Shown here: piece after piece, positions 6,406 through 11,594 of the stretch
Numbering within the stretch: the first letter of the stretch is position 1
How the letters are laid out: every line of letters begins with the position of its first letter
Origin: Pelotomaculum sp.
GTDB taxonomy: Bacteria; Bacillota; Desulfotomaculia; Desulfotomaculales; Pelotomaculaceae
Direction of reading: 5' to 3'
NCBI GenBank assembly: GCA_022839445.1
Contig: JALHFC010000024.1
Coordinates: 1 to 11,594, forward strand
Length of the DNA stretch: 11,594 bases
Program-made: the position numbers and the translations under genes
Notes under the pieces: model-generated
The model's database searches: none
What the model was told of the DNA's origin: nothing
The model's input: the letters and a program-made list of their open reading frames with translations, nothing else

Positions 6406-6449
6406 AGCAGGCTTGACCGGCGATGTGTAAAAATAGGCAATTGTTTTAA

Positions 6450-6477
6450 GGGGCGCCCCTATGCATAAGGGCGCCCC
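6450..6477. terminator. GC-rich hairpin at a convergent gene junction
   Basis: GGGGCGCCC (6450-6458) pairs with GGGCGCCCC (6469-6477) over 9 bp, with one further T-A pair past a mismatch and an ATGCAT loop. Each arm is itself nearly palindromic and contains GGCGCC. It lies between the plus-strand 196-aa gene (stop at 6405) and the minus-strand 82-aa gene (stop at 6527), which suits a bidirectional terminator. No T run follows on the plus strand and only short T stretches on the minus, so termination strength is uncertain. Confidence 0.5.
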
Positions 6478-6526
6478 GATTCTATACTAACTTGCTACTT
6501 GGGGATATCACGATTGTCCCCCCGGA

Positions 6527-6775
6527 TTATGGTTCGGGATCGGACGTAACAGATGGTTCTGGTCCCTGCGGTGGAACGGGTGGTTCCTGGCCGTTTTCAC
6601 CGGACATTGATTTAGCCATCTTTAAAATAGAGGTTTGGAAGCTATCAATGCCGTTTTTAATATTTTTTACTGAGTCCGTTGTTAGCTGTAGCGCCGACAT
6701 TATTAATTCCAGGTTCCTTTCCACATCAGGCACGTTAGACATTAAAAAAAGCATAGGGTTGAACATTCGTTTCAT
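6527..6775 (-). CDS. Small hypothetical protein, 82 aa, paralogue of the 79-aa neighbour
   Basis: The family is not recognised. The start is the ATG whose A is at 6775, with a GGAGG at 6789-6785 and 9-nt spacing. A GTG at 6781 lies only 3 nt from that site and is rejected. Residues 1-12 are Met-rich and hydrophobic (MKRMFNPMLFLM). Residues about 14-57 look like one or two amphipathic helices containing DSVKNIKNGIDSFQTSI. Residues 58-82 are a Gly/Glu/Pro-rich, probably disordered acidic tail. It shares layout, an S-[IV]-x-x-IKNG-[IM]-D-x-F motif and an exact 15-nt stretch with the upstream minus-strand gene at 6908-7147. Its role is unknown. It is convergent with the YbaB-like operon. Confidence 0.7.
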   Translation of the reverse strand: MKRMFNPMLFLMSNVPDVERNLELIMSALQLTTDSVKNIKNGIDSFQTSILKMAKSMSGENGQEPPVPPQGPEPSVTSDPEP

Positions 6776-6907
6776 GGTCACACACCTCCAGGCCTTAAAA
6801 TTATAATTTCTAGGCAGTAGGTTTCACATGGGCAGCCTTTATAAATAAGCTCCCCTGGTAAACCGGTCCTGCCCTAATGTCCATTCTAGACGATACCCAA
6901 TCAACCG

Positions 6908-7147
6908 TTAGACCGGCGAATTATCTTCCCCAACCTCGGTAGCAGGAGGTTGGCCTGTGCGCCCGGGCATTTCCTGTCGTAGGGCTGTCATTAACGGCAC
7001 TGCAGCGCTATGGAAAGCGTCCATGCCGTTTTTAATACTGGAAATGGACTCCCGGGTGGCTTGGATAATGGAATTAAGTTCCTCCATTCTTCTATCCGAA
7101 TTTGGGGTAATGGCAAGCGCTAAAAGAATAGGCAGCAAGCGGTACAA
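6908..7147 (-). CDS. Small hypothetical protein, 79 aa, paralogue of the 82-aa neighbour
   Basis: The family is not recognised. The start is probably the TTG at 7147 (reading down to 7145), with AAAGGAG about 11 nt upstream; a TTG three codons later is the alternative. The N-terminus is hydrophobic (LLPILLALAI), too short and polar-flanked to be a sure signal or anchor. It is followed by a helical segment, EELNSIIQATRESISSIKNG, then MDAFHSA and a Pro/Gly/Glu-rich tail. The same three-part layout and the IKNG-x-D-x-F motif occur in the next gene on this strand (6527-6775), so the pair arose by tandem duplication. The genes are 132 nt apart with no clear terminator, so they may share a transcript from the gap at 7148-7352. 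Confidence 0.68.
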   Translation of the reverse strand: MYRLLPILLALAITPNSDRRMEELNSIIQATRESISSIKNGMDAFHSAAVPLMTALRQEMPGRTGQPPATEVGEDNSPV

Positions 7148-7169
7148 CCCGTTTACATCTCCTTTCCTG

Positions 7170-7258
7170 CCGGCGCCCTACTTTTTGGCGGCGGCGCCGG
7201 AGTTGTTTTGCAGCGCGAAGCGCGGCTATAAATTATTTTATGTTTGCCTGCGGCAAAC
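7170..7258. repeat. Cluster of three hairpins in a divergent intergenic gap
   Basis: Between the minus-strand 79-aa gene and the plus-strand membrane-protein gene lie three inverted repeats. CCGGCGCC (7170-7177) pairs with GGCGCCGG (7193-7200). A short GCGC stem lies around 7213-7222. GTTTGCC (7242-7248) pairs with GGCAAAC (7252-7258). None has a terminator T run. They may be REP-like elements or leader structures. Promoters for both flanking genes must lie in or near this gap, but I cannot place them with confidence. Confidence 0.55.
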
Positions 7259-7352
7259 TGTTACATCCTAAAAAACTACTGTCTGGAGCCGGCGATACAG
7301 AATAATCAACGTTAGATGCGGAAAATATAAGGGAAAAAAGTGGGGGTTGGTC

Positions 7353-7799
7353 ATGCCGTTAAAGATCTTGCCTTTGGTGATAGCAGCAATCTCCGGTGTC
7401 GCCATGGCCATTCAGGGGTCCGTTAATTCCGCCCTGGGCAAAGTGGTGGGGCTTTGGGAATCTACTTTTATCGTGCACCTGATTGGGCTTTTGTTGGTTT
7501 CGGCGCTTCTTTTTATTTTTAGGGTTGGCGCCGGCGACCTGTCCCGTTTTATGCAGGCGCCCTGGTATGTTTACATCGGCGGGGCACTGGGGGTTCTGAT
7601 CATTTACAGCGTGGTTTTAAGTATCCCTAAAGTCGGGGTAGCGCCCGCGACAACAGCTATCATTCTGGGACAGGTTTTTACGGCGGGACTGGTGGATCAC
7701 CTGGGGCTCTTTGGACTGCAAAAAAACCCATTCAATCTTTACAGTGTTGCGGGATCTTTATTGATGGCCGGGGGCGCCTGGCTTATCCTTAGACAATAA
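7353..7799 (+). CDS. DMT-superfamily membrane protein (YdcZ/DUF606 type)
   Basis: The 148-aa product starts at the ATG at 7353, after GTGGGGG; a TTG six bases earlier is the alternative. It is strongly hydrophobic with about five transmembrane helices. The first contains IAAISGVAMAIQGSVNSALG, the characteristic N-terminal signature of the YdcZ/DUF606 branch of drug/metabolite transporters, with conserved Gln and Asn in QGSVNSALG. The helix AATTAI-type stretch (VAPATTAIILGQVFTAGLVD) is also typical. Length matches the roughly 140-150 aa five-helix members, which often work as pairs or dimers; no second copy is in the window. The substrate is unknown. Its last 11 nt overlap the 3' end of the convergent ZIP transporter gene. 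Confidence 0.88.
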   Translation: MPLKILPLVIAAISGVAMAIQGSVNSALGKVVGLWESTFIVHLIGLLLVSALLFIFRVGAGDLSRFMQAPWYVYIGGALGVLIIYSVVLSIPKVGVAPATTAIILGQVFTAGLVDHLGLFGLQKNPFNLYSVAGSLLMAGGAWLILRQ

Positions 7800-8499
7800 A
7801 ATCCAGCGCCAGGATTAAAAGAATGCCGGCAACTGCTCCCAAACAGGCTAGGCGCCCGTTGTTCCGGTATGACACCGGCGCCAGAGCGCCCAGCACGATA
7901 TAAGTCATGGCGCCGGCGGCAAAGGCCATGAGCGCGCCAATGGGGACGTGGTGGTTTTCCATCAATATTAGTCCGGCAAATACACCTGCGGGCGTTACCA
8001 GGCTAATCAGCAGGCTGATTGCCAATACCCGCGTGATACTAAGCCCGCCGGCCCTAAGGGGCGCGGAGACAGCCATTCCTTCGGGTATGTTGTGGATGCC
8101 GATAGCCAGCGCCAATAGCAGCCCCAACTTGCCTGCGGCGGCAAACCCGGCTGCTATTGCCAGGCCTTCCGGAAAGTCGTGTAAGGCGATGCCAATAGCA
8201 ATCAGGCAGCCTACTCTAAGATACCCGTTACCCGTAACTGTTCCGGGAGACAAGATCTTGATTCCCAGGTCAAGGGTTGCTAAAATTCCAGCACCTCCCA
8301 CAAGCCCTGTAAAAGCAGCGAGGGTAGTGCCGTAGCGCAAGGAGGAAGGAAGCAAATCAAATATGATCACAGCCGCCATTACACCGGAGGCAAAGCCCAT
8401 TAACAGGGAAAAAGTACCCGGGCGGAGGCGGTTGCATGTAATTACAATCAACGCGCCCAAGCATGTTCCAAGGCCGGCCAAAAGCCCCTGCAGTACCAT
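7789..8499 (-). CDS. ZIP-family divalent metal transporter
   Basis: The 236-aa product (from ATG at 8499) is predicted to have about eight transmembrane helices. The metal-binding motifs of consecutive helices are intact: HDFPEGLA at 107-114 and HNIPEGMA at 136-143, as in ZupT/GufA-type ZIP proteins that import Zn2+ and other divalent cations into the cytoplasm. A short His pair (ENHHVP, 181-186) lies in a loop, whereas many ZIPs have a longer His-rich loop. The start is uncertain: a TTG at 8508 in frame would add three residues, and ribosome-binding sites for both are poor. It lies 93 nt downstream of the L,D-transpeptidase gene on the same strand and overlaps the DMT gene tail to tail by 11 bp. 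Confidence 0.9.
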   Translation of the reverse strand: MVLQGLLAGLGTCLGALIVITCNRLRPGTFSLLMGFASGVMAAVIIFDLLPSSLRYGTTLAAFTGLVGGAGILATLDLGIKILSPGTVTGNGYLRVGCLIAIGIALHDFPEGLAIAAGFAAAGKLGLLLALAIGIHNIPEGMAVSAPLRAGGLSITRVLAISLLISLVTPAGVFAGLILMENHHVPIGALMAFAAGAMTYIVLGALAPVSYRNNGRLACLGAVAGILLILALDFIV

Positions 8500-8592
8500 A
8501 CCGCCCAAAAACCCACCCGCTCTCTTTGCGAAATCCTGTCTGATCCGATCTTATTTGGTGATTGCAGGTGGTAGACCAAAAACAAATCACGC

Positions 8593-9147
8593 TTATGACG
8601 GTATGGTTATAATTTGGCCGGGATAGATTACGTCAGGGTTCTGGATGTTGTTAGCTTGGATCAACTGAGCCAGATCTTTACCGTATCTTCTAGAAATTTC
8701 CCAAAGGCTTTCGCCGGCTTGTACGGTATGAGTAAGTTTGCCGCTTTGCTGGGCGCCCGGTTTATCCCCGGGGTTCGCCATAATTGTTTCTATTTTTACC
8801 GGCATCCCGATATGTACTTTTGGGAAAAGTACCTCGACATCATGGTTGTGCATCCGGATACATCCATTTGAGACGTACCCTCCAATGGACGACGGGTTGT
8901 TTGTCCCGTGAATGCCATAATTTCCACCTGGTATGGAAATGCCTATCCAGCGGGTCCCAAGCATCCCACCAGGATGCATGATTTTTTCGATCACGCTATA
9001 GTTGCCGGTGGGTGTCGGTGTCGCTTGTTTTCCCACTCCAACAGGATAAATGTTTACCTGGCGGGCGCCTTCAAAATGAGAGAGGCGCCGGTTGGTAAGG
9101 TTTACTGAAATATGGCTGGCATAAGTGCGCTCTGGTGTGTTCCCCAC
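8593..9147 (-). CDS. L,D-transpeptidase (YkuD domain) with C-terminal LysM
   Basis: The 184-aa product starts at the GTG at 9147, with an AAGGGGGGAT site and 6-nt spacing. Residues about 11-122 are a YkuD catalytic domain with the signature HGTN at 80-83 and SNGCIRM at 93-99; Cys96 is the acyl-forming nucleophile, supported by His80 and Arg98. Residues about 138-183 are a LysM peptidoglycan-binding domain (LTHTVQAGESLWEISRRYG to TIPS). Such enzymes form 3-3 (mDap-mDap) crosslinks or attach proteins to peptidoglycan. There is no signal peptide, as in B. subtilis YkuD, which carries its LysM at the N-terminus and is found in the spore wall; here the order is reversed. Upstream on this strand CATAGGATA (9187-9179) resembles a sporulation -10 site. 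A spore-wall role is plausible but inferred. Confidence 0.92.
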   Translation of the reverse strand: MGNTPERTYASHISVNLTNRRLSHFEGARQVNIYPVGVGKQATPTPTGNYSVIEKIMHPGGMLGTRWIGISIPGGNYGIHGTNNPSSIGGYVSNGCIRMHNHDVEVLFPKVHIGMPVKIETIMANPGDKPGAQQSGKLTHTVQAGESLWEISRRYGKDLAQLIQANNIQNPDVIYPGQIITIPS

Positions 9148-9178
9148 AGGTATCCCCCCTTCTTTTGCAATATTTATT

Positions 9179-9187
9179 TATCCTATG
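9179..9187 (-). promoter_or_regulatory. Possible sporulation-type -10 element for the L,D-transpeptidase gene
   Basis: On the minus strand CATAGGATA fits the CATANNNTA pattern of mother-cell sigma factors and lies 31 nt before the GTG start. The -35 is unconvincing: the nearest AC sits 14 nt upstream, shorter than usual. Low confidence. Confidence 0.25.
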
Positions 9188-9234
9188 TCGGCGCCTGTTT
9201 TGTTGAGCTATTTTATTTTTCTTAAAAAGGATTT

Positions 9235-9262
9235 TTGACGTCGGGTGGCAAAATAGTATTAA
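9235..9262 (+). promoter_or_regulatory. Putative sigma-A promoter of ispE
   Basis: TTGACG at 9235-9240 (5 of 6 matches) and TATTAA at 9257-9262 are separated by 16 nt. The predicted start of transcription is near 9269, about 16 nt before the ispE start codon, so the leader would be short. Confidence 0.5.
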
Positions 9263-9284
9263 AAGGAACGGGGGTCTTAAGTTT

Positions 9285-10148
9285 GTGGTTATGATAACGG
9301 CCCTGGCCAGGGCGAAAATCAATCTTACCCTGGACGTGTTGTATAAAAGGCAGGACGGGTACCATGAGATAGAAACGGTGATGCAATCTATAGGCTTGCA
9401 CGACCGTTTGGAATTCAGGCCTGCCGGTGGTGGGATATCGCTGGTAGTGGAAGGAAAAGGCGTTCCCCGGGGGGCGGATAATTTGGTCTTCCGGGCGGCG
9501 GAACTCGTCCGCTCACGTACAGGAACCAAAAAGGGAGTTGCAATCCACCTGACAAAAGCCATTCCGGTGGCGGCCGGTCTGGGCGGGGGGTCGGCGGATG
9601 CGGCAGTTACATTGTCCGTGTTAAATAAAATGTGGGAAGCGGGGTTTTCACCGGCCGAATTGCTAAAGCTAGGGGAGCAGTTGGGAGCGGACGTGCCGTT
9701 CTTTCTTCAAGGGGGCACGGCCCTGGCGCGGGGGAAGGGGGAGCGGCTGGAACGGTTACCTCCGTGTCCCGCTCTTGGCCTGGTATTGGTTAAACCGCCT
9801 TTTGGAGTCCAGACAGCGGCGGTTTACCGGGTCTGTTCACCCGGTCAGGCGCTGGTAAAGCCCGGCACCCGTGCCATGCTCGAAGCAATCAGGGAGGGAA
9901 ACGCCGCCGGTATCGCCAAGCGCCTGGCAAACGCTTTGGAGCCGGTTGTATTTGGGATGTATCCACAGATCGCCCAAATAAAGGAAAGGCTAATGAAAGC
10001 CGGGGCGATCGGCGCGCTCATGTCCGGCAGCGGACCTACTGTTTTCGGGCTGACGGCGGACTTGGAAAGCGCCCGGGCATTGGCCGGCCGCTACAGTGAG
10101 CCGGGTATGCAGGTAATTGTGACAGAGTGTTATAATAATACATGTTAA
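9285..10148 (+). CDS. ispE: 4-diphosphocytidyl-2-C-methyl-D-erythritol kinase
   Basis: The 287-aa cytoplasmic GHMP kinase phosphorylates the 2-hydroxyl of CDP-ME with ATP, the fourth step of the MEP (non-mevalonate) isoprenoid pathway. Seen in the sequence: ARAKINLTLDVL at 9-19 with the substrate-binding Lys11, the Gly-rich ATP loop PVAAGLGGGSADAA at 94-107, the catalytic Asp136 in GADVPFF, and the C-terminal SGSGPTVFGL at 247-256. Length is normal for IspE. The GTG at 9285 is taken as start because the GGGGG at 9270-9274 lies about 10 nt before it; the ATG at 9291 would shorten the protein by two residues and is almost equally likely. It is first in a plus-strand series with a GntR regulator 70 nt downstream. 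Confidence 0.96.
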   Translation: MVMITALARAKINLTLDVLYKRQDGYHEIETVMQSIGLHDRLEFRPAGGGISLVVEGKGVPRGADNLVFRAAELVRSRTGTKKGVAIHLTKAIPVAAGLGGGSADAAVTLSVLNKMWEAGFSPAELLKLGEQLGADVPFFLQGGTALARGKGERLERLPPCPALGLVLVKPPFGVQTAAVYRVCSPGQALVKPGTRAMLEAIREGNAAGIAKRLANALEPVVFGMYPQIAQIKERLMKAGAIGALMSGSGPTVFGLTADLESARALAGRYSEPGMQVIVTECYNNTC

Positions 10149-10218
10149 TAGAGTTAGACTAGAATATAATAAACATAAAGTAAAAATAAAATTAATTATT
10201 TTTTGAGGGGGAGCAAAT

Positions 10219-10899
10219 GTGGAGCGACCTAGACTGATTCCGATCAAGCTAGATAATTATAAGCCCCTGCGGGAAATCGTGTTTGAATCACTCCGGGAGG
10301 CGATTATTCAGGGTAAGCTTAGACCCGGGGAACGTCTAATGGAAATTCAACTTGCCGAGGAGATGGGGGTCAGCCGTACCCCCGTCCGTGAGGCGATTCG
10401 AAAGCTGGAGTTGGAAGGTTTTGTAGTGATGGCGCCCCGCAAGGGAGCTTATGTATCCAATGTTTCCGTTAAGGATATCGTGGATGTTTTTGAGGTGCGC
10501 TCCGCCCTGGAAGGGTTGGCAGCGGGACTGGCGGCGGAGCGGATTACATCTGAAGAGATGGATCAGTTGGAGGTGACGCTTGTTAAGATTAGCGCTATCT
10601 GCCAAGAAGACATTGACGCTATCGTTGAAGGGGACGCCAGTTTCCATGAAATTATTTACCGGGCTTCCCGCAACGAGCGCCTGACACAGATTATTACCCA
10701 GCTCCAGGAACAGATCAGGCGGTTTAGGATGACTTCCCTGTCACGCCCGGGGCGGTCTAAAATTGTATTGGGTGAGCATAAGAAAATAGTTGAGGCAATA
10801 TCGGACCGTAACGTTGACCTGGCCCAGACTTTGGCTCGGGAGCATATTGAAAACGCCGAGCAAAACTTTTTAAACACCCTCAGAGAGGAAGAGGCTTAA
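10219..10899 (+). CDS. GntR-family transcriptional regulator, FadR/FCD subgroup
   Basis: The 226-aa product starts at the GTG at 10219, after GAGGGGGA with 6-nt spacing. The overlapping ATG at 10217 reads into a stop after six codons. Residues about 14-79 form a winged helix-turn-helix with the GntR core (IIQGKLRPGERLMEIQLAEE, then MGVSRTPVREAIRKLELEG). Residues about 85-222 are an all-helical FCD domain. The usual metal-ligand set is present: Asp139 and His143 (DASFH), His187 (GEHKKIVEAI) and His209 (REHIENA). Family members are dimers whose DNA binding is altered by a carboxylate metabolite in the metal pocket. The ligand is unknown and neighbours give no catabolic context. The stop TAA is directly followed by the ATG of the next gene, which implies translational coupling. 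Confidence 0.93.
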   Translation: MERPRLIPIKLDNYKPLREIVFESLREAIIQGKLRPGERLMEIQLAEEMGVSRTPVREAIRKLELEGFVVMAPRKGAYVSNVSVKDIVDVFEVRSALEGLAAGLAAERITSEEMDQLEVTLVKISAICQEDIDAIVEGDASFHEIIYRASRNERLTQIITQLQEQIRRFRMTSLSRPGRSKIVLGEHKKIVEAISDRNVDLAQTLAREHIENAEQNFLNTLREEEA

Positions 10900-11594
10900 A
10901 TGGTAGATGCCGTTGTCTTGGCAGGTAGCAAGAACGACGGCCCGTTAAAGGAATGTAGCGGGGTCCGTTACGAAGCGTTAATACCGGTAGGTTCCAGGAC
11001 AATGGTGGAATATGTTGTAGGGGCGCTATTGCAAGCCCGGCATATCCGCAAAGTGCTAGTAATCGGCCCTGTGGCCGAGTTGTCACCATTGTTTGCGGTT
11101 GAGAGAGTATCTTTTGCGCAATCCAACGGTGGTATGCTAGAAAACATTGAAATAGGGCTGAATGTTCTATACGGCGGGAAAAGGATACTGCTGGTTACCT
11201 CTGATATCCCTATGCTGACACCGCAGGCAATCGATGATTTTCTTGATCTATGCGGAGATATGTCCGGCGACCTGTATTATCCGGTTATTAAAAAACAGGT
11301 GGTGGAAGAGAAGTACCCCTCTACTAGGCGCACTTACGTAAGTCTGAAAGAAGGTATATTTACAGGTGGAAACCTTTTTCTGATCAATCCGGTAATTTAC
11401 AAAAATGCTGTTTTAAACGGCCGAAAAATTATAGATCTGCGCAAAAGCCCGCTAAAGCTATGCCGCTTGCTCGGAGTAAAATTCGCTGTTAAATTCCTAC
11501 TGCATTCTCTAACTTTGCGCGAGGCGCAGGAAAAAGTCTCGCAGCTTTTGGGGGGGATAAAAGGGGTAGTGGTTTTGTCGGCACACCCGGAGGT
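10900..11594 (+). CDS. MobA-like nucleotidyltransferase, 3'-truncated
   Basis: The ATG at 10900 immediately follows the regulator's TAA, and the frame is open to the window end (231 complete codons), so the 3' end is missing. The N-terminus (MVDAVVLAGS, then YEALIPVGSRTMVEYVVGAL) and the later LLVTSDIPMLTP, with Asp102 as a likely metal ligand, match the NTP-transferase fold shared by MobA, IspD and sugar-phosphate nucleotidyltransferases. The usual Gly-rich LAGGxxxRMG/K signature is degenerate (LAGSKNDGPLKECSG), and the position often filled by Lys before ALIP is Glu. A later segment, GNLFLINPVIY, fits the family's acceptor region. The substrate cannot be predicted. Proximity to ispE does not make it IspD. 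An accessory role downstream of the GntR regulator is possible. Confidence 0.85.
   Translation, partial: MVDAVVLAGSKNDGPLKECSGVRYEALIPVGSRTMVEYVVGALLQARHIRKVLVIGPVAELSPLFAVERVSFAQSNGGMLENIEIGLNVLYGGKRILLVTSDIPMLTPQAIDDFLDLCGDMSGDLYYPVIKKQVVEEKYPSTRRTYVSLKEGIFTGGNLFLINPVIYKNAVLNGRKIIDLRKSPLKLCRLLGVKFAVKFLLHSLTLREAQEKVSQLLGGIKGVVVLSAHPE

Noticed and set aside
7203..7232. Possible promoter TTGTTT-N18-TATAAA for the DMT gene
   Set aside because: The -35 matches only at TTG, and the elements overlap the hairpin cluster. Too weak to list.
6492..7271. Two plus-strand frames of 104 aa opposite the small minus-strand genes
   Set aside because: They have no good ribosome-binding sites and no shared features. 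The minus-strand frames are paralogous to each other and have ribosome-binding sites, so those are the real genes.
9071..9562. Minus-strand frame of 163 aa across the ispE start
   Set aside because: It overlaps two well-supported genes, and its product is rich in shadow-type composition with no domain.
10131..10170. Two TATAAT-like hexamers between ispE and the GntR gene
   Set aside because: Neither has a recognisable -35 at proper spacing, and the region is generally AT-rich. A promoter for the GntR gene is possible but not supported.

Overview
This window looks like a chromosomal segment of an anaerobic, spore-forming, moderate-GC Firmicute. The likely affiliation is Clostridia of the Peptococcaceae / Desulfotomaculum-Pelotomaculum type. 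That affiliation is an inference from the Gram-positive ribosome-binding sites (AAAGGAGG, TAAGGAGGT), the spore-envelope SPOCS/DUF3794 proteins, the c-di-AMP riboswitch and the ispE-GntR-nucleotidyltransferase order. I cannot name a species. No rRNA or tRNA genes, insertion sequences, phage genes or CRISPR arrays are visible.

Layout. (1) Positions 1-1060 hold the 3' part of a trypsin-like serine protease and an unrecognised 138-aa gene. (2) Positions 1061-1468 are a 408-nt gene-free stretch with a sigma-A-like promoter, a strong intrinsic terminator, two overlapping hairpins and a clear ydaO/yuaA-type c-di-AMP riboswitch. The riboswitch leads into a secreted protein with two CAP/SCP domains joined by a 55-residue Pro-Gln/Glu linker; its N-terminal CAP copy has lost most of the signature residues. 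(3) Positions 2640-5400 are a spore-envelope operon: a SipL-like protein with three SPOCS repeats and a LysM domain, then a protein with one SPOCS domain fused to a jelly-roll-like module. The operon has a mother-cell-sigma-like promoter and ends in a terminator. (4) Positions 5440-7147 carry a stand-alone YbaB/EbfC-family protein followed by an unknown Gly/Met/Leu-rich protein. Convergent to these are two small paralogous proteins of unknown function.

(5) Positions 7148-9147 hold a hairpin-rich divergent gap, a DMT/YdcZ-type membrane protein, a ZIP metal transporter on the minus strand whose 3' end overlaps it, and an L,D-transpeptidase with a C-terminal LysM. (6) Positions 9235-11594 hold ispE (isoprenoid MEP pathway), a GntR/FCD regulator and a truncated MobA-like nucleotidyltransferase, all on the plus strand.

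Functionally, the middle of the window is dominated by cell-envelope and spore-envelope biology: a c-di-AMP-controlled CAP protein, the SPOCS/LysM proteins and the L,D-transpeptidase. The best leads for new biology are four. The first is the tandem CAP protein with one decayed copy under riboswitch control. The second is the SPOCS-jelly-roll fusion next to a SipL homologue. The third is the YbaB plus unknown-protein pair facing two small paralogues. The fourth is a marked excess of the palindrome GGCGCC concentrated between about 5.8 and 9.2 kb.
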